Shown here: positions 50,874-60,111 of the stretch, piece after piece | Position numbering within the stretch: position 1 is the stretch's first letter | How the letters are laid out: each line of letters opens with the position of its first letter | NCBI GenBank assembly: GCA_001799285.1 | Contig: MGTD01000011.1 | Location: 53,123 to 117,122, forward strand | DNA length: 64,000 nucleotides | Source: Deltaproteobacteria bacterium RIFOXYD12_FULL_56_24 | GTDB lineage: Bacteria; Desulfobacterota; Desulfobulbia; Desulfobulbales; Desulfurivibrionaceae | Direction: 5' to 3' | The notes under the pieces: model-generated | The model's database searches: none | What the model was told of the DNA's origin: nothing | Seen by the model: the letters and a program-made list of their open reading frames with translations, nothing else | Made by a program: the position numbers and the translations under genes

Positions 50874-52082
50874 ATGCCCGGTTTTGAGATATTTGGCGAG
50901 GAAGAGAAAAAAGAGATCATGGAGGTGCTGGATACCGGAGTGCTGTTTCGCTATGAGTTCCCCAACGAGCGCAAAGGGATCTACAAGGTTCGCACCTTTG
51001 AGGAGAAGTTCGCCGCCTATTGCGGGGTAAAATACGGCCAGGCCGTCACCTCCGGCACCGCGGCGCTGAAGGTTGCCATGGCCGCTCTCGGCATCGGGCC
51101 GGGCGATGAGGTCATCACCCAGGGCTTCACCTTTGTTGCCACCTGGGAGGCGGTTCTTGAGATCGGCGCCATCCCGGTTTTTGCCGAGGTGGATGAAACC
51201 TTGAACCTCGATCCGGCTGATCTGGAAAAGAAGATCACCGCCAAAACCAGGCTGATTATCCCGGTACACATGATGGGCGCCGCGGCCCGAATCGAGGAGA
51301 TTAAGGCCATCGCCGACCGGCACAATATTCCGGTTTTGGAAGACACGGCCCAGGCGGCCGGGGCCAGCCTGAACGGCAGACGCCTCGGCTCCTTCGGGGC
51401 CTGCGGCACCTTTTCCTTCGACCCGGTCAAGACCATGACCACCGGCGAGGGCGGGATGATCGTCAGCAACGATGCCAAGCTTTGGCGGCAGATGAGCGAG
51501 TACCACGACCACGGCCATGACCATGCGGTCAACCCCGGCGGCCGGGGCGGCGAGGGCCGCAGTTTCATCGGCTCAAACTACCGGATGATGGAATTGCAGG
51601 GCGCCATCGGCCTGGCCCAGCTGGCCAAGCTCGACGGGATTGTCGCGGCCCAGCAGGAGAACAAGGGGGCAATCAAAAAACTGGTGGCCAAGCTGCCGGG
51701 CGTGACCTTCCGCGTAATCCTCGACGAAAAGGGCGACAACGCCTCTTTCCTCGCTTTTTTTCTGCCCACCAGGGAAAAGGCGCAGGCCGTGAACAAGGTG
51801 CTGGGTGATAACGGCGCCGGGGCGGTTTATTTTGCCAACAACACCTGGCATTACTACCCCAAATGGGAGCATCTCCTGGCCGGGGCGACCCTGGCCAAGT
51901 CAGGATGGCCCTTTCAAGAGGCGGACGGCCGTCGCCGGGTGGTTTACGATCCCGCAGCCCTGCCGCAGTCCGCTGCCATTATTGATCGGCTCCTCGTATA
52001 TCCGGTGCCGGTCAAACTAAGCGAAGAACGGCTGGGGCAGATCGCTGCTGCGCTTGATAAGGCGGTGTCTGCTCTTTCCTGA
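50874..52082 (+). CDS. DegT/DnrJ/EryC1-family PLP aminotransferase
   Basis: 402 residues. The family pattern is clear: AVTSGTAALKVAMAALGIGPGDEVI, EDTAQAAGA and FSFDPVKTMTTGEGGMI with the PLP-binding Lys, then GSNYRMMELQGAIGLAQL. Such enzymes aminate keto-sugars for surface glycans or antibiotics; the extended C terminus (about 300-400) is within family range. A strong terminator follows 30 bp later. GGAG precedes the ATG at 50874. Confidence 0.9.
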   Translation: MPGFEIFGEEEKKEIMEVLDTGVLFRYEFPNERKGIYKVRTFEEKFAAYCGVKYGQAVTSGTAALKVAMAALGIGPGDEVITQGFTFVATWEAVLEIGAIPVFAEVDETLNLDPADLEKKITAKTRLIIPVHMMGAAARIEEIKAIADRHNIPVLEDTAQAAGASLNGRRLGSFGACGTFSFDPVKTMTTGEGGMIVSNDAKLWRQMSEYHDHGHDHAVNPGGRGGEGRSFIGSNYRMMELQGAIGLAQLAKLDGIVAAQQENKGAIKKLVAKLPGVTFRVILDEKGDNASFLAFFLPTREKAQAVNKVLGDNGAGAVYFANNTWHYYPKWEHLLAGATLAKSGWPFQEADGRRRVVYDPAALPQSAAIIDRLLVYPVPVKLSEERLGQIAAALDKAVSALS

Positions 52083-52111
52083 AGCACTTTCTTCTCTGTC
52101 GTGGCACCCAC

Positions 52112-52149
52112 GCCCCTGTTCCGGATTGCCCGGCAGCAGGGGCTTTTTT
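52112..52149 (+). terminator. Rho-independent terminator after the DegT gene
   Basis: GCCCCTG (52112-52118) pairs with CAGGGGC (52137-52143), with a CCGG...CCGG inner hairpin, followed by six T. Confidence 0.85.
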
Positions 52150-52180
52150 GTGGAGGCAAGTATGTAGTGGAGGGATTGCC

Positions 52181-53083
52181 ATGGGATTGCCAACCCGGTT
52201 TTTTTTGCTCACTATCTGCGGCTGTCTGCTGATCATGGTTACTCAGGGCAGTGCCTGCGGCGGGCTTTTTCCGGCGGCGCCGTTCCGGGCGGCCTCGGGG
52301 AGCAAGGCTCCGCAACCGGGCGGGCCGGAGGTCTGGCGGCCGGAAGCGGTATCGCTGCCGCTGGTGGGGGAGATTCCTCTGGCGGAGCTTTCCCTGCCCG
52401 CCCTGGCCGTGTCTCTTGGCCTGGCCGACGGCTTCAATCCCTGTGCCATGTGGGCCCTGGTCTATCTGCTCTCGCTGGCGGCCTCCCTGCGGGATCGTAA
52501 AAAGATCTGGCTGCTGGTGGGCTCCTTTGTTCTGGCTTCGGGGGTGCTTTATTTCCTGTTCATGACCGCCTGGCTCAAGGTTTTTCTCCTGGTCGGCTAC
52601 CTGCGGCCGCTTACCATCGCCATCGGGCTTGGCGCTTTGCTGGTGGGGGTTTATGACCTGCGCAGCTTCAGCATTACCAGGGGCGGTCCGGTCTGCGGGG
52701 TCGGCGGCAGCGCCATGAAAAAACGGACCATGAGCAACATGGAGAAACTGGTTGCCGCGCCGCTTTCCCTGCTTTCGATTCTCGGCATCATCGCTCTGGC
52801 CTTTATGGTGAACACCATCGAGTTTGCCTGCTCCGCCGGATTGCCCGCCGTGTTCACCCACACCCTCTCCCTGCGGCAGCTCTCGGCCCCGCAATATTAC
52901 GGCTACATCCTGCTTTACGATTTTTTCTTCATGCTGGACGACCTGATTATCTTTGCCCTCGCCGCCTTCGCCTTGGAAACAACGATCGGCAGCGGCTATG
53001 CCAGATACGGCAAGCTGGTGGGAGGTGTGGTGCTGGTTGGACTGGGGCTGGTTATGCTTTTTGTTCCAGAGATGCTGCGCTGA
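52181..53083 (+). CDS. CcdA/DsbD-like membrane protein
   Basis: 300 residues: signal sequence (residues 4-24), a periplasmic Pro/Ala-rich linker, then six or more membrane helices. GLADGFNPCAMWALVYLLSLAA and FACSAGLPAVFT carry the two cysteines expected in the first and fourth helices of DsbD/CcdA thiol-redox transporters. The partner thioredoxin domain is not fused. Likely role: passing electrons to the periplasm for disulfide reduction, for example in cytochrome c maturation. ATG at 52181 has GGAGGG upstream. Confidence 0.8.
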   Translation: MGLPTRFFLLTICGCLLIMVTQGSACGGLFPAAPFRAASGSKAPQPGGPEVWRPEAVSLPLVGEIPLAELSLPALAVSLGLADGFNPCAMWALVYLLSLAASLRDRKKIWLLVGSFVLASGVLYFLFMTAWLKVFLLVGYLRPLTIAIGLGALLVGVYDLRSFSITRGGPVCGVGGSAMKKRTMSNMEKLVAAPLSLLSILGIIALAFMVNTIEFACSAGLPAVFTHTLSLRQLSAPQYYGYILLYDFFFMLDDLIIFALAAFALETTIGSGYARYGKLVGGVVLVGLGLVMLFVPEMLR

Positions 53084-53339
53084 GAGGCGGAAGCGGTGGA
53101 CGTGCCGGCCTGATTTTCATTGCTGCGGTGGTTTAGCGGTTGCCGCGGGTGGCCGCTTTTTCTCCCTGATTTCAGGATGATTATTTGGTTTGACAATCAG
53201 CCTGTCAGCCGATATAGAATATTGATTGGGCCGGTTTAAATCCGGCATTTAGACGGATTGTCGCCGGTATATTTTCTGCCTGGATAGATGCGATTTATTG
53301 TCATCGCACACCTTTTTACGGCTACCGGGGGGCTTAAAA

Positions 53340-54986
53340 TTGAGCGCAAAATCAAGGAAGGAAAGTTTGGAGAAGTCAGGGCTGCGAGACTTGGCTCATC
53401 GTATCGAAAAGCTTACCGAGGTAGGTATCGCCCTGTCGTCCGAGCGCGATACCGAGCGGCTTCTTGAACAGATCCTGCTCGGGGCCAAGGCGATCACCAA
53501 TGCGGACGGGGGAGCCCTCTACTCTGTCCAGGACGACCGCACCGTGCGGATGGAGATCATTCGTACCGATTCGCTCAATTTCGCCATGGGCGGCACCACC
53601 GGGGAACATATTCCTTTTCCGGCGATTCCGTTGTACGCCGCCGATGGCGCTCCAAACCATCACAATGTGGTTACCCAAGCCGTCCTGAACGACCGAACCA
53701 TCAATATTCCGGATGCCTATTGCGCCGAGGGCTTCGATTTCACCGGAACGCGTGAATTCGACAAGCAGACCGGTTATCGCTCCACTTCGTTTCTCACCGT
53801 ACCGATGAAGAACCACGAGGGGGACATCATCGGGGTGCTCCAGTTGCTCAACGCCCAGGACGAAAGCAGCGGGGAAATTATCCCTTTCAGCCCCGAGTCG
53901 CAGCGACTTGCCGAAGCGCTGGCTTCGCAGGCCGCTATCACCCTGACCAACCGGCGGCTCATCGATGATATGAAGAACCTGTTTGAATCGCTGATTCAAC
54001 TCATCGCCAACGCCATCGACGAGAAATCTCCTTACACCGGCGGCCACTGTCGGCGCGTACCGGTGATCACCATGCTGCTGGCCGAGGCGGCGCACCTGAC
54101 CACGGAAGGGCCGCTCAAGGATTTCAGCCTTACGGATCAGGGCCGCTACGAACTGGAGATTGCCGCCTGGCTGCACGACTGCGGCAAGATCGTGACGCCG
54201 GAACATGTGGTGGACAAGGCCACCAAGCTCGAGACCGTTCATGATCGCATCAACCTTGTAGACGCACGCTACGAGATTCTGCGCCGCGATGCGGAACTGT
54301 GGTGGCTGCGGCGCAGGCTGGAGGCCCTGGAGAACGGCACCCCTCCGGAGGCGGGATTGCACCAGGAGTATCAGACAACCCTTCGGAGTTTGGCTGATGA
54401 GCAGGCTTTTCTCCGCCATGTCAACCAAGGTGTCGAGTACATGCCGGCGGAGCAACAGGCGCGGGTCGAGGCCATTGCCATGCGCACCTGGGTCGACGGC
54501 AAGGGGGAGGTTCAGCCGCTGCTCACGGAGGATGAAGTGCGGAACCTCAATATCTCGAAAGGCACCCTGAATCCCGAAGAGTGCGAGGTGGTCCACAACC
54601 ACGTCCTCGCCACGATCAGCATGCTGGAGAGGCTCCCTTTTCCCAAGCACCTCAAAAATGTGGCTGAATACGCCGGCGGGCACCATGAACGGATGGACGG
54701 GATGGGCTACGCCAAGGGGCTCACCCGGGACCAGATGTCGGTGCAGGCGCGCATCATGGCCATCGCCGACATCTTCGAGGCGCTCACCGCCAAGGACCGT
54801 CCTTACAAGGTAGGAAAGAAGCTCTCCGAATCATTGCGAATTCTCTCGTTTATGAAGCGCGAGGGGCATATCGATCCCGATCTGTTCGATATTTTCGTGG
54901 GGCAGAAGGTTTATGAAGAGTACGCCGCTCAATACCTCACCCCGGAGCAAATCGACGAAGTGGATAGTGCCTCGTTGCTGAAATAG
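53340..54986 (+). CDS. GAF plus HD-GYP phosphodiesterase-like protein
   Basis: About 548 residues. The GAF domain spans about 25-190 (ILLGAKAITNADGGALYSVQD ... TVPMKNHEGDIIGVLQLLNAQ). An HD-GYP domain follows: SPYTGGHCRRV, HDCGKIVTPEHV, HDRINLVDARY, then an inserted helical segment and the signature HHERMDGMGYAKGL, with RIMAIADIFEALTAKDRPYK. It would hydrolyse c-di-GMP; however the signature reads GYA rather than GYP, and the insert of ~130 residues is unusual. The start is a TTG at 53340 with a G-rich SD; a TTG at 53298 is open but has no SD. Confidence 0.85.
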   Translation: MSAKSRKESLEKSGLRDLAHRIEKLTEVGIALSSERDTERLLEQILLGAKAITNADGGALYSVQDDRTVRMEIIRTDSLNFAMGGTTGEHIPFPAIPLYAADGAPNHHNVVTQAVLNDRTINIPDAYCAEGFDFTGTREFDKQTGYRSTSFLTVPMKNHEGDIIGVLQLLNAQDESSGEIIPFSPESQRLAEALASQAAITLTNRRLIDDMKNLFESLIQLIANAIDEKSPYTGGHCRRVPVITMLLAEAAHLTTEGPLKDFSLTDQGRYELEIAAWLHDCGKIVTPEHVVDKATKLETVHDRINLVDARYEILRRDAELWWLRRRLEALENGTPPEAGLHQEYQTTLRSLADEQAFLRHVNQGVEYMPAEQQARVEAIAMRTWVDGKGEVQPLLTEDEVRNLNISKGTLNPEECEVVHNHVLATISMLERLPFPKHLKNVAEYAGGHHERMDGMGYAKGLTRDQMSVQARIMAIADIFEALTAKDRPYKVGKKLSESLRILSFMKREGHIDPDLFDIFVGQKVYEEYAAQYLTPEQIDEVDSASLLK

Positions 54987-54993
54987 CTTGCCG

Positions 54994-55253
54994 GTAAGCG
55001 GTCACAGGGCACCACATCTTGCGGCGATCGGTCCGGCTCACGTACAAAAGTACGCATCGCCGTCCCGCTTATAGCTGAACTTGGCAGCTTGCCTGCCTAG
55101 TGAAACTTATACCCTCTGGGTGCGCCGCAACCTGCGGCACCCTGTGGCCGCTTTTAGTTGAGTTGAGCAGCTTATCTGCTCAAAACGAAACTTATACCCG
55201 AATGGTGATTCCGTGGTTTTCCCTGTTTTGTGGCCCACCCCGTGATCGGTTAC
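54994..55253 (+). mobile_element. Palindromic MITE-like element, copy 10 (260 bp, two nested modules)
   Basis: GTAAGCGGTCACAGGGCACC ... GATCGGTTAC, type 2. Compared with copy 5 it has a 53-bp insert after CCCGCTT (55060-55120, TAGCTGAACTTGGCAGC...) and another at about 55150-55205 (GTTGAGTTGAGCAGC...). No exact flanking repeat. It is 7 bp from the HD-GYP stop and separates it from the convergent ATPase gene. Confidence 0.85.
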
Positions 55254-55288
55254 CAACCGGGAGGTCGAGCGGCAAGAGCCGCCCCAGG

Positions 55289-57961
55289 TTATTTCCTGCG
55301 GCGGCGCAGCCATTTGTAGCCTTCGTGGCTCAGGAGAAGGAGCACGGGAAAGGGCAGCAATATCCAGAGGTCAGAGAGCGGTACATGGGCGGTGTTGAAT
55401 ACCTTCTGTACCGGGGCCACATTGAGAAGAGCCCAGACCCAAATGAGCTCGGTCGCCATGGCCCAGAGCATCAGGCGGTTCGTGAAAAAACCAAGGCTGA
55501 AGGCGGAAAATTCCCAGCTCCGCATGGTCCAGCCATTGAAGATCTGGCAGGTGACGGCGCCCAACAGGGTCATGGTCATGGCCTGCCGGTGCAGCAACGG
55601 ATCGGCAAGAACCACGGTCCCGTATTGCCAGCCATGCTGCTGCAGGAAAAAGACAAAGGCAACCATGGCCGCCATTGCCTCGATAACACCCAGGAATAAA
55701 TAGCCCCGCAGAAAAACTTCCCGATCGAGGATCTTTTCTGTTCTGTTCACCGGCGGCCGATTCATGATGTTTTTTTCCGGCCTTTCGCTGCCCAGCGCCA
55801 CGCCTGGGAGGATGTCCGTGCCGAGATCGATGGAGAGGATCTGGATCACCGAGAGCGGCAGGGGGATTTTCAGGAAGAACTGCAGGATGTAGGGCACGAT
55901 CTCCGGCACGTTGGAGGCAAGAACATAGGTGACGAACTTCTTGACGTTGAAATAGACGGTTCTCCCTTCCTCGATGGCGATGACGATGGAGGAGAAGTTG
56001 TCATCGAGCAGCACCATGTCCGCCGCTTCCTTGGCGACCTCGGAGCCGGAGATCCCCATGGCGATGCCGATGTCCGCTTTTTTGAGGGCGGGCGCATCGT
56101 TGACCCCGTCGCCGGTCATGGCCACCACCTCGCCTGCGTTTTGCAGGGCTGTGGCGATGCGCAGCTTCTGGCTGCTGGCCATGCGGGCAAAGAGGACGGT
56201 CTGGCTGGCCAGGATTTCCTCCAGTTGCTCATCCCCCATGCTTTCCAGTTCCGGGCCGGTGATAACCCGGTCGTGGGCCATGCCGATCTGGTCGGCAATG
56301 GCTGCGGCGGTGCGGGGATTATCGCCGGTGATCATCATGGTCCGGATGCCGGCGGTTTTGCAGGACGCCACGGCTTCGGCCACGCCATGGCGCGGCAAAT
56401 CCATAATGGCAATGAGCCCCAGCAGGGTCAGCTCCTCTTCGGCTGCTTTTTTGCCGCGCGCAATGAGCAGGACGCGAAAGGCCTGGCCTTCGAAAGTGTC
56501 GGCCCGGGCCAGGGCTGCCTGCCGGTCCGCCTCGCTGAGGGGTTGTTCTTTGCCGTCACTACCCAGGAAGGTTGTGCATTTGGGGAGCAGGGTCTCCACC
56601 GCGCCCTTGGCAAAGAGCCAGGTTGTCTCTCCCTCCTGATACACCGATGACATCATCTTGCGCTCGCTGGTGAAGATGTTTTCCTGCACTTTTTTCATCT
56701 CCGGGGCGGCAATCCCCTTTTTGCGGGCGGCTGCGACAATAGCCAGCTCGGTCGGGTCTCCGCGCAGGCTCTCCTCGTCGATGCTGGCCCGGCAGTTGAG
56801 CAGTCCTGCGGTAAGCAGGGCAACGAGGCGGTTCTCGGTACTGTCATTCTGCTGGGCAAAAGAAAATTCGCCCGGCTCGCGGTACCCTTCTCCTGAGATA
56901 CTGATCTCCTCCCCGCCCGCAAGCCAGAGCAGCTTGAGGGTCATCTCGTTTTTGGTAAGGGTGCCGGTTTTGTCCGTGCAGATGACGGTGACGCTGCCCA
57001 GGGTTTCCACCGAGTCGAGGTTTTTGATCAAGGCGTTGCGCCGGGCCATGCGCTGGCTGGCCAGGGAGAGCGACAGGCTGATGGTCGGCAGCAATCCTTC
57101 CGGCACGTTGGCGACAATGAGGGCAAGGGCGAAGATCGAGGCGGTCATGATCCCCTTGCCGGAGAACAGGCCAAGGGCGAAAAAGATGCAGCCCATGCCC
57201 AGGGCAATAATCGTAAAGGTGCGGGTGATGTGGATGATCTCCCGCTGCATGGGGGTGATGGCCTTGCGCACGTTTTTGGTGAGGCTGGCGATCTTGCCGA
57301 ACTCCGTGGCATTGCCCGTGGCGCTGGCCACCGCTACTCCGCTGCCGGAAAGAACGGTGGTCCCGGCAAAGACCATGTTTTTTGCGTCCAGGGGCCGTTT
57401 TGCTTCGCCCGGCATGAGATCGCGGGCCACCGGAGCTGATTCGCCGTTGAGGGAGGAGAGGTTGAGAAAAAGAGAGTTTGACTCCAGGAGAATGCCGTCC
57501 GCCGCGACCTTGTCCCCCTCTTCCAAAAGGATGATGTCGCCGGGGACAATCTCGTGCGCCATGCTTGCAATGATCTTTCCCTCCCGGCGCAGGGAAACCT
57601 TGGTGGGCATCAGCTTGAGCAACTCCTCCATGGCCTGGTCCGCCCGGTATTCCTGCCAGAAAGTGAAGGTGGCGTTGATGAGCACCGCGGCGAGGATGGC
57701 ATAGCCCAGGACATCGCTGCCCTCGTTCGGCGCATAATGATCGGCGACAAAGGAGAGGATGGCGGCCACCTCCAGCACAATGGCGAAAAAATGGATGTAC
57801 TGGACCAGATAGGCAAGGAGATAATTTTTCTTCGCTGCGGTTGCCAGTTCGTTGGGGCCGAACTCCACGAGCCGTCGCGCCACCTGGTCGGCGGTCAGGC
57901 CGTTTCCCGAGGTTTTCAGACGGAGGAAGAGATCCTTGCGGTCGAGGGCGAAGAGCTGCAT
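55289..57961 (-). CDS. Type II P-type cation ATPase resembling the Na+,K+-ATPase group
   Basis: About 890 residues, ten-helix P-type pump. Phosphorylation site CTDKTGTLTKNEMT, LNGESAPVAR, TGDNPRTAAAIADQ and TGDGVNDAPALKKADIG. The fourth helix region NVPEGLLPTISLSL and MARRNALIKNLDSVETLGS, with IPLPLSVIQILSIDLGTDILPG late, resemble IIC-type pumps better than SERCA-type Ca pumps. It probably exports Na+ or another monovalent cation, but the ion is unproven. The start at 57961 overlaps the stop of the upstream Usp gene by one base, so they form an operon. Confidence 0.9.
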   Translation of the reverse strand: MQLFALDRKDLFLRLKTSGNGLTADQVARRLVEFGPNELATAAKKNYLLAYLVQYIHFFAIVLEVAAILSFVADHYAPNEGSDVLGYAILAAVLINATFTFWQEYRADQAMEELLKLMPTKVSLRREGKIIASMAHEIVPGDIILLEEGDKVAADGILLESNSLFLNLSSLNGESAPVARDLMPGEAKRPLDAKNMVFAGTTVLSGSGVAVASATGNATEFGKIASLTKNVRKAITPMQREIIHITRTFTIIALGMGCIFFALGLFSGKGIMTASIFALALIVANVPEGLLPTISLSLSLASQRMARRNALIKNLDSVETLGSVTVICTDKTGTLTKNEMTLKLLWLAGGEEISISGEGYREPGEFSFAQQNDSTENRLVALLTAGLLNCRASIDEESLRGDPTELAIVAAARKKGIAAPEMKKVQENIFTSERKMMSSVYQEGETTWLFAKGAVETLLPKCTTFLGSDGKEQPLSEADRQAALARADTFEGQAFRVLLIARGKKAAEEELTLLGLIAIMDLPRHGVAEAVASCKTAGIRTMMITGDNPRTAAAIADQIGMAHDRVITGPELESMGDEQLEEILASQTVLFARMASSQKLRIATALQNAGEVVAMTGDGVNDAPALKKADIGIAMGISGSEVAKEAADMVLLDDNFSSIVIAIEEGRTVYFNVKKFVTYVLASNVPEIVPYILQFFLKIPLPLSVIQILSIDLGTDILPGVALGSERPEKNIMNRPPVNRTEKILDREVFLRGYLFLGVIEAMAAMVAFVFFLQQHGWQYGTVVLADPLLHRQAMTMTLLGAVTCQIFNGWTMRSWEFSAFSLGFFTNRLMLWAMATELIWVWALLNVAPVQKVFNTAHVPLSDLWILLPFPVLLLLSHEGYKWLRRRRK

Positions 57962-58782
57962 CAATTTTTGTCCCTGGCGTAGAAGGCGATGGTGTTGACC
58001 GGCGTGTGCCAAAAGAGCCTTTCCATGGGGTTTTCCCGGAAAAATCCGGGGAAAGAGTAATCTCTTCGGCCGCCGATGATCATGAGCTGGAAATCATGGC
58101 GTGCCGCATGGTGGAGGATCTGGTCGATCTCCCTGTCGGTCATGGCGTGCTTGATGGTCAGGGGAATATCCAGGAGCTTCAGGATGTTGGCATAGTGGCT
58201 CAGGCGGGTGTTGATCTTCTGGAACAGCATCCTGGCGGTGTGGGTATCCATGGCGGCCAGCCTGCGCCTGTCCGTGGGGTGAAGGCTGTATATCTCCGTC
58301 GCCGCGCCAAAGGCTTTGGCCAGGGAGCTGAAAAAGGCGAATTTCTGGGCCGAGAGCCGGTCTTCCCGGATGGGGATCAGGATGTTTTCGGTTACGAAGA
58401 CCGCGTTCACATGAGCCACCCGGACCACGGCCAGATTGGCGGGCAAGGACAACCGGCTCAGCCTTTCGCTGAGCGAGTTTTTGAAAAAACTCCGGTGCAT
58501 TCTGGTGCTGCAAAAGAGGGTGTCGGTTCTGTTTTCGGCAAGATATTTCCGGATGGCCTCGTCCGGTTCTCCGGTCAGGAAAATCCGTTCGGTCTTGACC
58601 TCGTAATGGGAGGCCGCCTCTTCGGCCTCTGCCATGCTCATCTCCACCTCCTCCTTCCGGTCGGCGGGGTTGAGCACATGGAGCAGGCAGAGGGTATGGC
58701 CAAAGAGCGCCGCGTAGCGCAGGGCATAAAGCGCCGCGACATCCGAGGAAACAAGGCCGTTCATTGCGGCAATGACTTTCAT
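57961..58782 (-). CDS. Tandem universal stress protein
   Basis: 273 residues, two Usp repeats (about 1-130 and 140-273). The repeat starts KVIAAMNGLVSSDVAALYALRYA and NILIPIREDRLSAQKFAFFS; the nucleotide loop of the second repeat is LMIIGGRRDYSFPGFFRENPMERLF, which departs from the ATP-binding G-2x-G-9x-G(S/T) pattern. The gene directly precedes the ATPase with a one-base overlap, so it may regulate the pump, an inference from context. Confidence 0.85.
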   Translation of the reverse strand: MKVIAAMNGLVSSDVAALYALRYAALFGHTLCLLHVLNPADRKEEVEMSMAEAEEAASHYEVKTERIFLTGEPDEAIRKYLAENRTDTLFCSTRMHRSFFKNSLSERLSRLSLPANLAVVRVAHVNAVFVTENILIPIREDRLSAQKFAFFSSLAKAFGAATEIYSLHPTDRRRLAAMDTHTARMLFQKINTRLSHYANILKLLDIPLTIKHAMTDREIDQILHHAARHDFQLMIIGGRRDYSFPGFFRENPMERLFWHTPVNTIAFYARDKN

Positions 58783-58823
58783 GAACCAAGAGCTCCTGGT
58801 TGTGGTTTGGGCAGAGCTGAAAA

Positions 58824-59456
58824 TCAGTTAAGGGTCGGGAAGATGATTTTCAGGCCGGAGGTGATGAACTCCACGGAAATGGCGGCCAAGATAAGCCCCA
58901 TGAGCCTGGTAATGATGTTGATCCCGGTTTTGCCGAGTTTTTTGGCGATGTAGGGCGCGGCCAGCAGGGAAAGATAAACGGACAGGCCGAGGAGGAGAAT
59001 GCCCGCGCTGGTTATCAGATAGGCCAAGGGGCCTTTTGCCTTGTAGGCGTAAACGATAACCGTGCTTATGGCGCCCGGTCCGGAGAGCAGGGGAATGGCC
59101 AAAGGCACCACGGCGATGGTCTCGCGGTCTGCGGTTTCTTCGGCTTCGTCGCTGGTATGCGCGGTGCGGCTGGTCTTGGCCTGGAGCATGGAGATGGCCA
59201 CGAGCAGGAGAAGAATGCCGCCTCCCACCCGGAAAGAGCCGATGGAGATCCCGAAAAATCGGAGGATGATCTCGCCGCTGAGCAAAGTCACCAGCAGGAT
59301 GGCCGATACGGCCGCCGCAGTGAGCCGGACGATTCTGGCCCGGTCTTCCGGGCGGTAGCCGTCGGTGAGGCTGATATAGATGGGGATGGCGCCGATGGGG
59401 TTGACGATGGCGAAAAGGGAGATGATGAATTTCAGGTGTTCCGAAAAATCAAACAT
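58824..59456 (-). CDS. MarC/NAAT-family membrane protein
   Basis: 210 residues with six predicted membrane helices. SLFAIVNPIGAIPIYISLTDG, LLSGPGAISTVIVYA and KLGKTGINIITRLMGLILAAISVEF are the family signatures. Function is unknown in most members despite the name (multiple antibiotic resistance). It lies 42 bp upstream of the Usp gene on the same strand, potentially in one transcript with the ATPase. Confidence 0.88.
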   Translation of the reverse strand: MFDFSEHLKFIISLFAIVNPIGAIPIYISLTDGYRPEDRARIVRLTAAAVSAILLVTLLSGEIILRFFGISIGSFRVGGGILLLLVAISMLQAKTSRTAHTSDEAEETADRETIAVVPLAIPLLSGPGAISTVIVYAYKAKGPLAYLITSAGILLLGLSVYLSLLAAPYIAKKLGKTGINIITRLMGLILAAISVEFITSGLKIIFPTLN

Positions 59457-59802
59457 GGATGCTGCATCCTGTACGGCTTGTGTTTTTAAGGCTTCTCCGG
59501 CAAGGAAACAGGGAGGCTTTTTTTCATTGTATAGAGGAAAGCGCGCCAGTGCAAACAGGGAGATGATTTGCGGGAAAAAAGAAAAGGGTTGGCAAAAGAA
59601 AATGGGGCGTTTTTTTTGCTTACCTAAGGCACTATTTGTCCCAGGCGAGGTGGTATGCTCTGCGCATGGTGGGAAAAATTTACCGCCTCAAGCTAAAAAA
59701 AGTACGAAGATTCATTTTGTTTCTTGCCGGAATCCGGCGGGTGGAATAGGGTTAATCCTGACAATGATTTTGTGTTTTGGGAAAAGGGCTTATTCTAGTG
59801 TT

Positions 59803-59881
59803 CATCCGGAAACTCACTTTCCAGCTGAACGCTGATATCTGACCGCTGGTAGCATCTAGCAGGAAACATAGTTTCCGGATG
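59803..59881. repeat. Perfect 12-bp inverted repeat with 55-bp spacer
   Basis: CATCCGGAAACT at 59803-59814 and AGTTTCCGGATG at 59870-59881 are exact inverse complements. It lies at the left boundary of the accessory island, upstream of the small gene. No T-run, so not a terminator; possibly an operator or the ends of a degenerate element. The other part of 59457-59895 contains no gene I can support. Confidence 0.6.
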
Positions 59882-59919
59882 GATACTACTAACTATTGGA
59901 GGGGCTGCATGTTTTCAAA

Positions 59920-60108
59920 ATGGAAAGACATAATGTCAAGCCTGTTTTTTCCCGCAACCTGGATATCAAGAACCCCCATGTCGGCGAACTGGAAAGCCAC
60001 GATTCCGAAGAGCTGCTGGTGAAATATCGCAACCCTATGGCCGAGGTGGCCGGAACCCGCGAGGCATTGAAGAAGGAACTCATTGCCTGTTTTGGGAAAG
60101 GAAAATGA
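59920..60108 (+). CDS. Small uncharacterised protein, 62 aa
   Basis: From ATG 59920 the frame gives MERHNVKPVFSRNLDIKNPHV and continues to FGKGK; a TTG at 59896 extends it slightly. It ends 3 bases before the RhuM-Fic gene, suggesting co-expression. No family is recognised; the charged, short nature would fit an antitoxin but this is speculation. GGAGGGG lies 14 bases from the ATG, a weak match. Confidence 0.4.
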   Translation: MERHNVKPVFSRNLDIKNPHVGELESHDSEELLVKYRNPMAEVAGTREALKKELIACFGKGK

Positions 60109-60111
60109 AGA

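Noticed and set aside
54994..55253. Target duplication around copy 10
   Set aside because: The 8 bases on each side (GCTTGCCG and CAACCGGG) do not match well enough; this copy is kept in the family on internal sequence only.
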